From the NCBI GenBank assembly GCA_031963045.1, contig JASSUK010000034.1, forward strand, positions 62,001 to 126,000: a stretch of DNA of 64,000 bases. Direction: 5' to 3'. This document shows, piece after piece, positions 19,194 to 28,919 of the stretch (position 1 is the stretch's first letter; every line of letters begins with the position of its first letter). Below the pieces are notes generated by a model that saw only the letters and a program-made list of their open reading frames with translations, was not told where the DNA came from and did not search any database. Made by a program: the position numbers and the translations under genes. The stretch comes from JASSUD01 sp031963045. GTDB lineage: Bacteria; Pseudomonadota; Gammaproteobacteria; Burkholderiales; Burkholderiaceae.

Positions 19194-19374
19194 ATCAGTT
19201 AAATGACCTATTCCAAATACACACACGCCTGCACAAAGTATCAGGTTAGCCTATGCAATATGGTTCAACAGCCATTGCGCACAAAATAAGTGCAAAAAAG
19301 CCGCCTAGACATCCAGCCAAGACCTGTTTTAAAAAATAGGGATAACCAACATATAAACCTAAAGCGTATACATC
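19194..19374. repeat. Conserved upstream region of ankyrin gene, copy 1
   Basis: About 180 bases upstream of the ankyrin gene at 19375 match the same interval before the paralog at 23219 at most positions. Shared words include TTAGCCTATGCAATA, CACAAAATAAGTGCAAAAAA and TAGACATCCAGCCAAGACC. The duplication therefore included the promoter region. The TGCACAAAATAAGTGCA core is a small palindrome and could be an operator. Confidence 0.75.
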
Positions 19375-21954
19375 ATGACCTTTTTGAGCTCTATCTCTAG
19401 ATTGAATGCTGCCCTAGCCACGTCACTACTCCCTACAAGGTCCGCACAGACTTCACTTGCCCAAAATAACATAAAAGAAATCATTACCTCGCCCCAAAAT
19501 GCTGCATCGAAACGTGTATCAATCTTTTTAGGACTGCATGGGCTACCAGAAAAGCAACGCCTGGTAGTAGAAAAAAAAATACCGGAAGAATATCTTTTAT
19601 CAAAAAAACTGAGGCTCTCACCAGAAATACAAAGCACTATCCTTATCGAAGCTCTATCACACTTTACTCCCTTCGAAATAGCTTTAATAACCATGCAAAC
19701 AGAGGGGCAATTTATTCAATTGAGTAAAGCAGGCTACCATGCTTTGTATAAAAAATTTGATTGGCTCTACCCAAAGTGGGTTACTTCACCTTCAGAATTT
19801 ACAGCAGTGATAGATGATGCACGCCGGTATGGAAGCAAAACCTTTAAACAGATCTTTGAGGGATTGAATTTACTGAAGTCTGTTCAAGAAGCAGGCCCTA
19901 ATTCTCAGATTGATATTGCAAGCCTTCAGCGCGCAGGTATCTTACAAAAAGATTGGATTTACCCTGATATGGTCAGTACCAGTCAATTTGTTCAGAATAA
20001 GTTTTTAGCGTGGATACGAGCAAACCCTGCTTCTATTATGGCCTGCTTACGGTGGCTACCTACCCAAAGAGGAGACATTCCATTTTTACTTACAGAGGCG
20101 ACAAAACATAGAAATTTGTCACTTGTGCAATCTGTATTTGAATTTATGGTACAGCACGGAATACCTTTATCCGAAGATACCCTGCATAAAGCAATTAGCA
20201 ACGCCTGCTTTGAAGTCGTCAAGTTACTTGTTGATAAAGGAGTAAGCATTGAGTCATCGCATGAAGGAAAAACGGCTATAGATGTAGCTGTATCGGCACT
20301 TTCTATGAATTTTTTTGACTATTATTCTTCCACTATATCTCGACAAAAAGGAGGAAATTTAATAAATATTCTTATCTATTTAATCCGCAAGGGAGAAGAA
20401 CAGAATATTCCATTTAATACCTCGTGCACGCCTGAACGTATGTCTCTGCTGCATGTCGCCTGTTATGCGCACCCCCATGCATTGCAGATACCGTTAGCTA
20501 CTTTATTTATTGAACATGATCCGACAACTCTTTACGCTCGAGAAAATGACGTCAATGAAGAGGACGGAAATACGCCACTACATCTTGCCATAAGAAAAAA
20601 ACAGTATGAAATGATCGAATTACTGCTTCAAAAAGGCGCAGATATCACTGCACGTGCTAAAGGGTATACGGTCATCGAGCTAGCCGAAAAAGTGAGTGAC
20701 CGAAAAACACTTCGCATATTGCATAACACAGGTAATACAGGCTCTGTTTCTGATAATCAATTTGATTGGTTATATCCACGATGGGTTTCTACACGTGCTG
20801 AATTTAAAGCATTGATACAAGATTCGCGTACTTACGGAGGTAAAACCTCTAAGCAAATCTTTGAAGGATTCAATATCCTGAAGTTGATTCAACAAGCAGG
20901 CCCCCATGCGCAGATAACTACTGCACACTTCCAGCGTGCTGGTATATTGAAAGAAGGTTGGGCGCACCCCGATAATATTCAGGTAAGCAAATTCATACAA
21001 ACACAATTTTTAGAATGGCTACAAGCCAACCCAGCTCATATTTTGGCCTGTTTACGATGGCTACCTGCACAAAGCCGCATACCAGCTGTACTAACAGAAA
21101 TCGTAAAACTTGGAAAAATCTCAGTAGTACAGTCTGCAGTTGCATCTATGGAACAGCATATAGAGCCATTAGATAAAGCTGCAGCGCTAGAACAAGCCGT
21201 TAAGAATGCAAATGTGCACATCGCCCATTATTTATTTAATAACGGAACATCCATTCAGGATTTACCTAAAAATATCCTACATAAAGCCGTCCAAACTGGA
21301 TGCCTTGAAATGGTTCAGCTATTAGTTGAAAAAGGTGCCAACCTCAATGAAAAAGGCCCGGGGCTTCCTCTATTACATGACGGGAAAACAGCCACAGAGC
21401 TAGCGGTATCAGCTATTGATGCGCGCTACTTTTCTGCCTCTAAAGCAAATCGGCGATATGGATTAAATCGAATACAAATTGCAAGCTATTTAATACAAAA
21501 AATGCAAGAACAAAATATTCCATTTGATATCCAATCCACCCCAAATTGCATGACACTCTTACATGCTGCGTGTTATATAAAACCTCAAGAAAAAGGATTA
21601 GAACTTGCCAAAATTCTTTTTGAGCAAGGCGATAATAATAGGCATATAGGGGATACGGATATAAGCTATAAATATCCTCCTTTGTATACAGGAAAAAATA
21701 CCCCTATATATATTGCCATACAAGAAAAGCATCACTCCCTAGCCGAATTTTTATTTAATAAAGGCACCGATATTACTTTAAGCCCATTAGAATATATTAC
21801 ATTGAGATTTAGAGACCCGCAAGCCTTTCGTATACTGCAAAAAAACAAAAAATATGGATGTGTTGATATCCAGCATGGCAAAATTGTCAGAGCATTAATA
21901 TCATTTCCGCGTTCTATTTATTTCACTGTCTTGAATTTTTTTCGTGGAATCTAA
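19375..21954 (+). CDS. Large ankyrin-repeat protein with F-box-like N-terminus (copy 1)
   Basis: An 859-residue ankyrin protein, paralogous to the gene at 23219. Residues about 80-110 (LSPEIQSTILIEALSHFTPF) have the spacing of an F-box-like helix set; this reading is tentative. The rest is two tandem modules of about 370 residues. Each starts with a helical block (FDWLYPKWV ... EFTAVIDDARRYG ... IFEGLNLLK ... LQRAGIL) and continues with ankyrin repeats (for example GNTPLHLAIRKKQYEMIELL). No signal peptide or membrane helix is seen. The ATG at 19375 matches the paralog's start. The role is likely binding of host proteins after delivery. Codon use is AT-rich like the neighbours. Confidence 0.88.
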   Translation: MTFLSSISRLNAALATSLLPTRSAQTSLAQNNIKEIITSPQNAASKRVSIFLGLHGLPEKQRLVVEKKIPEEYLLSKKLRLSPEIQSTILIEALSHFTPFEIALITMQTEGQFIQLSKAGYHALYKKFDWLYPKWVTSPSEFTAVIDDARRYGSKTFKQIFEGLNLLKSVQEAGPNSQIDIASLQRAGILQKDWIYPDMVSTSQFVQNKFLAWIRANPASIMACLRWLPTQRGDIPFLLTEATKHRNLSLVQSVFEFMVQHGIPLSEDTLHKAISNACFEVVKLLVDKGVSIESSHEGKTAIDVAVSALSMNFFDYYSSTISRQKGGNLINILIYLIRKGEEQNIPFNTSCTPERMSLLHVACYAHPHALQIPLATLFIEHDPTTLYARENDVNEEDGNTPLHLAIRKKQYEMIELLLQKGADITARAKGYTVIELAEKVSDRKTLRILHNTGNTGSVSDNQFDWLYPRWVSTRAEFKALIQDSRTYGGKTSKQIFEGFNILKLIQQAGPHAQITTAHFQRAGILKEGWAHPDNIQVSKFIQTQFLEWLQANPAHILACLRWLPAQSRIPAVLTEIVKLGKISVVQSAVASMEQHIEPLDKAAALEQAVKNANVHIAHYLFNNGTSIQDLPKNILHKAVQTGCLEMVQLLVEKGANLNEKGPGLPLLHDGKTATELAVSAIDARYFSASKANRRYGLNRIQIASYLIQKMQEQNIPFDIQSTPNCMTLLHAACYIKPQEKGLELAKILFEQGDNNRHIGDTDISYKYPPLYTGKNTPIYIAIQEKHHSLAEFLFNKGTDITLSPLEYITLRFRDPQAFRILQKNKKYGCVDIQHGKIVRALISFPRSIYFTVLNFFRGI

Positions 21955-22023
21955 TAAATACCAAACCTAATTTTACAGTTAGTGCAATATATCTTTGCAT
22001 TGCATTCCCAACTCGCTCATCAC

Positions 22024-22154
22024 TATGCATTTTGGAGTTCGTGCCACCACAAACCTACCAAAATAGTTTATATAGTGAGATTTTAAAATCTCCATCAACC
22101 ACAGCAAAGCACGGTAGGTTGGTGGTAAGGCACGAACCCCAACATGCAGACCAC
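22024..22154. repeat. REP-like arms in back-to-back orientation
   Basis: A degenerate minus-orientation arm (22024-22059, TATGCATTTTGGAGTTCGTG ... CACAAACCTACC) and an intact plus-orientation arm (22114-22154, GTAGGTTGGTGGTAAGG ... ACATGCAGACCAC) lie 54 bases apart. They point away from each other, unlike the facing pairs at 12833 and 46131. Confidence 0.7.
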
Positions 22155-22233
22155 TTACTTTTAATCTTTGCACTCTATCTATAAACAACTAGCCATTCTA
22201 TAACGTGCGTAACATCGTAAATAATTAATAAGC

Positions 22234-22282
22234 GATGCTTTCACTTCTCAAGAAAAGTGGGAGCATCAGCATTTTCTATTTT
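22234..22282 (+). terminator. Terminator-like hairpin downstream of ankyrin copy 1
   Basis: GATGCTTTCACTT pairs with AAGTGGGAGCATC (two G-T pairs), followed by AGCATTTTCTATTTTA. The same hairpin, with compensating changes, stands directly behind the paralogous ankyrin gene at 26219-26251. Confidence 0.7.
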
Positions 22283-22295
22283 ACTTCTAGAAAAT

Positions 22296-22337
22296 AGCCG
22301 CTGGCATGACTACTTTAAAATAGTCATGCCAGCGGCT
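22296..22337. terminator. Perfect 17-bp hairpin ahead of the coiled-coil gene end
   Basis: AGCCGCTGGCATGACTA and its exact complement flank CTTTAAAA. On the minus strand it lies about 50 bases after the stop of the gene at 22389-22976, so it probably ends that transcript. It may also back up the plus-strand terminator. Confidence 0.75.
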
Positions 22338-22388
22338 TACTATCATTTCATATCGTCTAATTGCACTTATCCAGACTGGAGGATGTAA

Positions 22389-22976
22389 TTAAGCTACAGC
22401 CTTAGGATTGAATAATTCATTATTCGGTGCACTCGAACTATTCAATGGTGCTGAGCTTCCCTCTCCTGCATCGTTTATAGGCACATTTTTATTATGTAAG
22501 GAATTATTATTTTTCGAAGCATTAGATAACGATACGTCTTGATTTTCAACTTTTAGAGAACATAAAGCATTTAGCAAATTCCCAAACATTTGCATTTTTT
22601 GTTGATCGACATTAGTCTGTTCCAATGTTTGACTAATAAGCGCCATTATTGATTCAGAAAATATATCTATTTTTCTGTTCAAATCAGGAATTTCTTTTTT
22701 ATAAATATTACTAATTCTTTCTTCATATTCATTTTTCTGATTAGTTAATTTAATTTCATATTTCTCTTTCTGATCAGTTAATTTAGCTTCATTTTGTGTG
22801 TCCTTTTCAGCCAATTCAGCTTTACATTCATCATCCTTCTTCGCTATCGAATCATCTTTTTCTTTTTTCACCTCACTTTTTCCATTTACTTTTCCTAAAC
22901 AATAACCCCCGTATCCGCTGCCACCGAGACCTAATAATCCGAGAGTTCCGAAGCCTATTATAGAGACTGGTTCCAT
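22389..22976 (-). CDS. Glycine-zipper membrane anchor with long coiled coil
   Basis: Unknown family, 195 residues. The first 30 residues form one hydrophobic, glycine-rich segment (IIGFGTLGLLGLGGSGYGG). Residues about 35-100 are a charged coiled coil with repeated KYEIKLTNQKNEYEE-like units. The C-terminal part is Asn/Ser-rich and ends NPKAVA. AGGAAG lies a few bases before the ATG on the minus strand, supporting the start. It sits between the two ankyrin paralogs but on the other strand. Codon use is strongly AT-rich. Confidence 0.7.
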   Translation of the reverse strand: MEPVSIIGFGTLGLLGLGGSGYGGYCLGKVNGKSEVKKEKDDSIAKKDDECKAELAEKDTQNEAKLTDQKEKYEIKLTNQKNEYEERISNIYKKEIPDLNRKIDIFSESIMALISQTLEQTNVDQQKMQMFGNLLNALCSLKVENQDVSLSNASKNNNSLHNKNVPINDAGEGSSAPLNSSSAPNNELFNPKAVA

Positions 22977-23042
22977 ATATTCTTCCTTTTATTTTTTCAA
23001 AAATTTACTTCTTGAATTAACTAATTGGATACAATCTTTTTG

Positions 23043-23218
23043 AATTTATCAGTTCAATGGCCTATTCCCAATATGCACACTCTTGCACACAGTAGTGGAT
23101 TAGCCTATGCAATAGGGCAAAAACCATTGGGCACAAAATAAGTGCAAAAAAGCTGCCTAGACATCCAGCCAAGACCCTGTTTTCAAACAGATTTAGATAA
23201 CCTCTATAGTGTGCACAT
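23043..23218. repeat. Conserved upstream region of ankyrin gene, copy 2
   Basis: This is the partner of 19194-19374, with the same order of words up to the ATG of the second ankyrin gene. CACAAAATAAGTGCAAAAAA is identical in both copies, while the surrounding bases have drifted. This fits conserved control of the two paralogs. Confidence 0.75.
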
Positions 23219-26197
23219 ATGGCCTTTTCGAGCTCTATCTCTAGATTAAATGCTGCCTTAGCCACCACTTCGCTCTTCACAAGGCTCATACAGACTTCAC
23301 CTGCCAAAAACACCATTAAAGAAATACTTGCCTCACCAGACAAAGATACCGCCTCTAAACGTCTAGAAATATTTTTAGCACTGCACGGGCTACCGGAGAA
23401 ACAGCGCCTCGTATTAGAACAAAAAATACCGGAAAAATATCTTCTCTCAGAAAAACTAAGGCTTCCACCGGAAATACAGAGCGCTATCCTTATCGAAGCT
23501 CTATCACACTTCACTCCATACGAAATAGCGCTAATAACTATGCAAAAAAAAGGGCAAATTATTCAATTCAATACAGAAGGCTGCCATGCTTTGTATAAAA
23601 AATTTGATGCGCTTTACCCAAAGTGGGTTGCTTCGCTTTCAGAATTTACAGCAGTGATACATGATGCACACAAGTATGGAGGCAGAACCTTTAAACAAAT
23701 TTTTGAGGGATTAAATTTACTGAAGTTTGCTCAAGAAACAGGTCCAAATTCCCATATTGACATTGCAAGCCTTCATCGCGCAGGTATCTTACAAAAAGGT
23801 TGGATATACCCTGATGATATCGATACCAGTAAATTTGTTCAGAATAGATTTTTAGAGTGGGCACGAACAAACCCTACTTCTATTATGGCCTGCTTACGCT
23901 GGATACCTTCCCAAAAAGACATACCATCTTTACTCACAGAGGTGACAAAATATAAAAATTTATCACTTGTACAATCTGTATTTGAATTTATGGTGCAGCG
24001 CAAAATACCTTTAGATAGAGATAGAGAAACTGCATTAGAAAAAGCCGTTACGAATGCTGATATTTCGATCGTTCGCTATTTATTTGATATTGGCGCACGT
24101 ATCTATGATTTACCTGAAGACACACTGCATGAAGCAGTACGAAGCACCTGTTTTGAAATGGTCGAATTACTGGTTAATAAAGGAGTAAAAATTGATCATA
24201 AAGTATCAAGCTATAGTTCACTGCACCGAGGAAAAACAGCTATAGATGTAGTTGTGTCGAGACTTTCTATCAATTATTTTGACGATTCTCCTCCACCTGA
24301 ACTTTTAAACAAAGGAGTAAATTTATTAAAAATACTCATCTATTTAATCCAAAAAGGACAAGAGCAAAATATTGTATTTAACACGTCGTGCAAACCTGAA
24401 CGTATATCCTTGCTGCATGTCGCTTGTTATGTGCAATCCCCAGCATTGCGAGCACAGTTAGCTACTTTGTTTATTGAACATGATCCTACAACTCTTTATA
24501 CTCAAGATAGAGATATTTACGGAAATTATGGAAATACACCGCTACATACCGCAGTAGAAAAAAAGCAGTATGAAATGATCACTTTATTGCTTCAAAAAGG
24601 CGCAGATGTCACGATACGGGCTCATGGACATACCGTTATCGAGCGGGCAAAAAAAATAAATGATCCTGATACACTACATATATTGCGTAGCACAGGTCAT
24701 ACAGGCTCTGTTTCTAGTTATCAAGTTAATTGGCTCTCTCCACACTGGATTTCTACAGAGTTAGAATTGAGAGCATGGATAGATGATGCAGGTACCTATG
24801 GAAATAGAACCTTTGCGCAGCTCTTTGAGGGATTAAATATCCTAAAGTTGATTAAACGAGCAGGTCCCCATGCACAAATCGACATCGCCCATCTACAGCG
24901 CGCGGGCATCTTACAAAAAGGCTTGGTATACCCTGATAACATCGAGGCCAGCACATTCATCCAAATACAATTTCTAGAATGGCTGCGAACTAACCCTGCT
25001 TATATCGTGGCCTGCTTACGATGGTTACCTGCGCAAAACCGCATACCCGCTTTACTGACAGAAATCGTAAAACATGGCAATGTATCCATGCTGAAATCCG
25101 CATTGGAATTTATGGAGCAGCACCATATAATATCTTTAGATAAAACCGCTGCCTTAGAAACTGCTATTAAAAATGCCCATGTTCCGATTGCTCGCTATTT
25201 GTTCAATAACGGAACCCACCTTCATGATTTGCCCAAAGATATCCTACATAAAGCCGCTCAAACTGGATGCCTAAAAATGGTCCAGTTATTGGTTGAAAAA
25301 GGGGCAAAACTAGATGAAAAAGGACCCGGGCTTTCTTTATCGCATGAAGGAAAAACCGCTGCAGAGGTTGCTGTATCAGCTATTTATGCAAACTATTTTT
25401 CTTCTTCAAAAACACTGCGCAAACATGGCATAAATCTGGCACAGATTGCAGCGTACTTAATACAAAAAAATCAAGAGCAAGACCTTCCATTTAATATTCA
25501 AAGCACCCCGCATGGCATAACGTTATTACATGCTATTTGCTACATAAAGCCCCATGCACAAGGGCTAGAAATTGCTAAGCATTTATTTGACCAAAATGTT
25601 GATAGCATCCATATCGGGAATAACTATTTGCGCAATGGCAATATACCTTTACATATGGAAAAAAATACCCCATTACATACTGCACTAAAAGAAAAACACC
25701 ACTCCATGATGGAATTTTTGTTTAGCAAAGGAGCCTATATTACTTTAAGCCCTTTGGAATATATTCTATTAAGGCTCAGAGATCCAAAAGCCTTTCTGAT
25801 ATTGCAAAAAAATAAAGGGGCCGTATCTATACATATTAAACATAGCAGTATTATTAGCGCGTTGTATTTTAATCGCCTGCTATATCGTTTACATACCCTA
25901 ATTCGCTCTATGACTTGGCCTTTTTTTTTGCGTGCGGACTACTATAATTTTCTTCAAAGCTATTTTCAAAGATATAACTTGATTGCTAATAATAGAGCTG
26001 CTGCAAACCTCCCTGTACGGCGCGTACAAGATCTTGGCATAGTATCTTCAACCTCGCTATACCGACCATTAGATGCAATGCATGCATTTCGTACTCGCTC
26101 CATATTTCAAAGAAGTACCTTCACCAGTGATATGCACTCAACAGATGATCCAGCGCTTGGGCTACTCTTGAGCGATGACGAAGATGTATCTCTATAA
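23219..26197 (+). CDS. Large ankyrin-repeat protein with F-box-like N-terminus (copy 2)
   Basis: A 992-residue paralog of the gene at 19375, similar along its whole shared length. The F-box-like stretch reads LPPEIQSAILIEALSHFTPY. Two modules follow, each with the helical block (ALYPKWV ... IFEGLNLLKFAQETGPNSH ... LHRAGIL) and several ankyrin repeats (NTPLHTAVEKKQYEMITLLL, KNTPLHTALKEKHHSMMEFL). Copy 2 has one extra ankyrin pair and a C-terminal extension of about 120 residues, basic at first and then acidic, ending DDEDVSL. No membrane helix is clear. The ATG at 23219 is fixed by alignment with copy 1. Confidence 0.88.
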   Translation: MAFSSSISRLNAALATTSLFTRLIQTSPAKNTIKEILASPDKDTASKRLEIFLALHGLPEKQRLVLEQKIPEKYLLSEKLRLPPEIQSAILIEALSHFTPYEIALITMQKKGQIIQFNTEGCHALYKKFDALYPKWVASLSEFTAVIHDAHKYGGRTFKQIFEGLNLLKFAQETGPNSHIDIASLHRAGILQKGWIYPDDIDTSKFVQNRFLEWARTNPTSIMACLRWIPSQKDIPSLLTEVTKYKNLSLVQSVFEFMVQRKIPLDRDRETALEKAVTNADISIVRYLFDIGARIYDLPEDTLHEAVRSTCFEMVELLVNKGVKIDHKVSSYSSLHRGKTAIDVVVSRLSINYFDDSPPPELLNKGVNLLKILIYLIQKGQEQNIVFNTSCKPERISLLHVACYVQSPALRAQLATLFIEHDPTTLYTQDRDIYGNYGNTPLHTAVEKKQYEMITLLLQKGADVTIRAHGHTVIERAKKINDPDTLHILRSTGHTGSVSSYQVNWLSPHWISTELELRAWIDDAGTYGNRTFAQLFEGLNILKLIKRAGPHAQIDIAHLQRAGILQKGLVYPDNIEASTFIQIQFLEWLRTNPAYIVACLRWLPAQNRIPALLTEIVKHGNVSMLKSALEFMEQHHIISLDKTAALETAIKNAHVPIARYLFNNGTHLHDLPKDILHKAAQTGCLKMVQLLVEKGAKLDEKGPGLSLSHEGKTAAEVAVSAIYANYFSSSKTLRKHGINLAQIAAYLIQKNQEQDLPFNIQSTPHGITLLHAICYIKPHAQGLEIAKHLFDQNVDSIHIGNNYLRNGNIPLHMEKNTPLHTALKEKHHSMMEFLFSKGAYITLSPLEYILLRLRDPKAFLILQKNKGAVSIHIKHSSIISALYFNRLLYRLHTLIRSMTWPFFLRADYYNFLQSYFQRYNLIANNRAAANLPVRRVQDLGIVSSTSLYRPLDAMHAFRTRSIFQRSTFTSDMHSTDDPALGLLLSDDEDVSL

Positions 26198-26218
26198 TAA
26201 ATATAAATTAATTGGCAT

Positions 26219-26264
26219 GTTGCTTCTACTTTCAAGAAAAGTGGAAGCAACAGCATTTTCTATT
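26219..26264 (+). terminator. Terminator behind ankyrin copy 2
   Basis: GTTGCTTC-T-ACTTT pairs with AAAGT-G-GAAGCAAC around CAAGA, then AGCATTTTCTATT. It begins 22 bases after the stop codon and matches the hairpin at 22234-22267. Confidence 0.75.
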
Positions 26265-26310
26265 GTAGAAATAAAAAACTATTTTTTATATTTCAGAAAA
26301 ATTTTTTTCT

Positions 26311-26802
26311 TTAATCAAGTTTTGGAAATTTGCTTATTAAAAATGCTCTTTCCTCTCTTGCCTCTCCTAATGTTCTTAGTATATGATTTCTCTCTACCTG
26401 TAATTTAGAGTATTTGTGCTTTTCACTTTCAAGCGCAGCTTCATAATTAGTTTTCTGGACTTCCAATTCTTTTTTCAATTCTGCGATATGCTTTTCCTGA
26501 GAACCAATGCGATCACTCATTTTCATTATGAGCTCATTATATCCTATATTGTTATTCACTATTTTATTTAAATAAAATAGTGGATTCAAATAGTCATTTT
26601 CATTATTCAATACATTATTTTCAGACGGCGGCTCTAATGAAGATATAGATGCTATATTTTCTTGATTACTAGAAATATTGTGTACATCAGTAATGTTTAA
26701 CGGTTTTTTATATTCTGCATCTTCCTCTCTTAATTGTTGACTTTTGGTAGATCCCCCCTGCTGCGCGGATACAGAACCATGGGCATTAGTCATACTGAGC
26801 AT
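26311..26802 (-). CDS. Small coiled-coil protein
   Basis: Unknown family, 163 residues. The N-terminal half is polar and Asn/Ser-rich. The C-terminal half is a charged coiled coil (SQEKHIAELKKELEVQKTN and onward). AGGAGAAATGT before the ATG at 26802 supports the start. There is no membrane helix. The polar head plus coiled-coil tail is similar to the end of the 613-residue protein at 36721 and the small protein at 53228, but I see no direct homology. Confidence 0.65.
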   Translation of the reverse strand: MLSMTNAHGSVSAQQGGSTKSQQLREEDAEYKKPLNITDVHNISSNQENIASISSLEPPSENNVLNNENDYLNPLFYLNKIVNNNIGYNELIMKMSDRIGSQEKHIAELKKELEVQKTNYEAALESEKHKYSKLQVERNHILRTLGEAREERAFLISKFPKLD

Positions 26803-26957
26803 ACATTTCTCCTAATATATTATTTTATAACTATCTTTTATTCTTTATACCATCCAATATATATTTCCAAAACCTCTGCTTATTAATTCATATTGATATC
26901 CTAGCATGCAAGATGAGGCCAAAGGAAATTATCAATACAAATACTTTCTAATAAATT

Positions 26958-28562
26958 TTATGCGATAAAATCAGGTTGAGTAGACATATAAAATTTGGAA
27001 ATAGCAATATTCCATATATTTCCTTCGCACTGCACAATAAGCGTTGGATCTGTTGCAGCTTGCTGCCAAGCTATATGGTTTATATACGGTAATTTTTCAT
27101 TTAATGATTTGAAAGGTATTATGGCAATGAGTTTGCTCTTATCAGAACCAATATTTAAAACCCTACACTCTTCTAGCGTGCTATCTGCATAGGCCAACCA
27201 TTTTCCATTTTCAGAAATGGTGATAGCCCGGATAAAACCATGCTCATCGCCAAAGTCAAAATACGGCCTTTTTGCATTTTCTATGACCTCGTCTATGCTC
27301 CAAAGGCGAACGCGACAACATTCTTTACCATTAACGCTATAAGCGTACCTTACTACTAATAATTTCCCATCTGCAGAGGCAGCTAGCCCTATTATTTTTT
27401 GTTCGTCCGATTCTAATTTTATTTCTATCTCGTTATTATTTTCTAGCGCAGATAAATAGACTGCACTATCCCCAGCAGAGGCTATCCATTTATTATTTAA
27501 TAAAAAAATAGGGGGGAGCTGCTTCTCACTCGATTGCAAAGTGCGTGCTACTTGATTACTTTCAGCGCGTTTTACAAGATTTAATTTATTTTTTTCCATT
27601 GCCTCATATACAAGCCAATGCCCATCTGATGAGATTGCTTTAAATAAAGAGCCATTATGGATTTCAGGTGACGCTACTATTAGGCTAGGTTCCTTCGAAG
27701 AAGAAAGCTCCCACACGATACTACCTTCTATTGAGCTAACCACAAAATATTTGCCATCTTGTGAAATAAAAGAAACATAATAATGTTGTGCAAGATAATT
27801 TTTAATAATAGGTAATTTTTCCTGCTCTCCAAATGCGAAACGCCCCTCCAACTCTAAACTAGTTGTGTTAAATAAAAAATTTTCGCCAGCTTTGCTCTCA
27901 TGGGCAGCCACTATCCATTTTCCATCCGTGGATAGAAGAAAATTATTACCTTTAGAGGGAGACACAATTTGTCCCAAATACGTACCGTATTTTTGAGGAA
28001 TGATAGTAGATGTAGCACGATCGATTTTTTCTATCTCTGAAGATTGAATACTTTTTATTTCTTCTTTTAGTGCACTATTTTCTTCTTCTAGTGTTCTATT
28101 TTGCTCAACACGCTCGATATCTTTTGCTTCTAACTCGGCCATATGCTGAGATAACGCTACCATCTGCTGAGATAAACCATTCAAAAATTGAAAACCGTTA
28201 TTCGTATTTGGAGAATCAGACAGTTGGTTTTGTATACTTCTAAAGCACTCTTCCAGTGTAGCTAATACTGTGCTTTTATACTCTGTAAGATCCTGATCAT
28301 CTTGCTCTTCGGTACAAAACTCTATACCAGCTTGCTGTTTTACGGCTATCGTGATCTTATCGTGTAGTTCTTTTTTCTTCTCTTTACTTTTTTGCTCTAA
28401 TAGCGTTTTTTGTGATGCTTCCAGTTGATCCATAGATACACTAATAGCGCCATGAAGCAGCGTAAATAAATCATTATGCTCTTGCACCACAACTGGTTCT
28501 TGCGACTCTGGTGTAGAAAGGCTGGTGCTATTGGGTTGGGACGATAAAATTGGGGTAATCAC
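26958..28562 (-). CDS. Coiled-coil plus WD40-like propeller protein
   Basis: Unknown family, 534 residues. The N-terminal 190 residues are helical with a coiled coil near 140-175 (MAELEAKDIERVEQNRTLEE). From about residue 190 to the end the protein has repeated propeller strands of the WD40-like kind (LLSTDGKWIVAAHES, ISQDGKYFVVSS, ISSDGHWLVYEA, ISENGKWLAYADS). The final strand IVQCEGNIWNIAI resembles the last strand of the WD40-membrane proteins. The start is GTG, placed by TAGGAGAGG just upstream. No membrane helix is seen, so it is probably soluble. It may bind host or bacterial partners. Confidence 0.75.
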   Translation of the reverse strand: MITPILSSQPNSTSLSTPESQEPVVVQEHNDLFTLLHGAISVSMDQLEASQKTLLEQKSKEKKKELHDKITIAVKQQAGIEFCTEEQDDQDLTEYKSTVLATLEECFRSIQNQLSDSPNTNNGFQFLNGLSQQMVALSQHMAELEAKDIERVEQNRTLEEENSALKEEIKSIQSSEIEKIDRATSTIIPQKYGTYLGQIVSPSKGNNFLLSTDGKWIVAAHESKAGENFLFNTTSLELEGRFAFGEQEKLPIIKNYLAQHYYVSFISQDGKYFVVSSIEGSIVWELSSSKEPSLIVASPEIHNGSLFKAISSDGHWLVYEAMEKNKLNLVKRAESNQVARTLQSSEKQLPPIFLLNNKWIASAGDSAVYLSALENNNEIEIKLESDEQKIIGLAASADGKLLVVRYAYSVNGKECCRVRLWSIDEVIENAKRPYFDFGDEHGFIRAITISENGKWLAYADSTLEECRVLNIGSDKSKLIAIIPFKSLNEKLPYINHIAWQQAATDPTLIVQCEGNIWNIAISKFYMSTQPDFIA

Positions 28563-28646
28563 ACACCTCTCCTATTGAAATGGATTGCAATATTTCTATC
28601 GTTACTTTCTATTTTTTTAATTTCAGCCTATGGTAGGTATCCAGCC

Positions 28647-28878
28647 GTAGGTTGGGGCGAGACACAAACAACAACAGCAAACCACTGCCTCCTTAAAGAG
28701 CAGCTTATAAACTCAAAATTAAAGATTTAAAGTGGGCGGTATGCATGTTGGGGTTCCTTCGTCACCACCAACCTACCGTTCTTTGATTTTCTTGTGGTTG
28801 GTAGAGTTTGATAGAACCATTTGACATAGCCATTTCGGTAGGTTGGTGGTGATGAAGGAACCCCAACATGATGACCAC
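28647..28878. repeat. Cluster of three REP-like arms
   Basis: A degenerate plus arm (28647-28685), an intact minus arm (28738-28776) and an intact plus arm (28838-28878, GTAGGTTGGTGGTGATGAAG) lie in one intergenic gap of about 350 bases. The first two form a facing pair like the one at 12833. The third looks like an added half. Confidence 0.75.
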
Positions 28879-28919
28879 TGTCTTCTCGAATACCTACGTA
28901 ACATCAGTTTATTCGTAAG

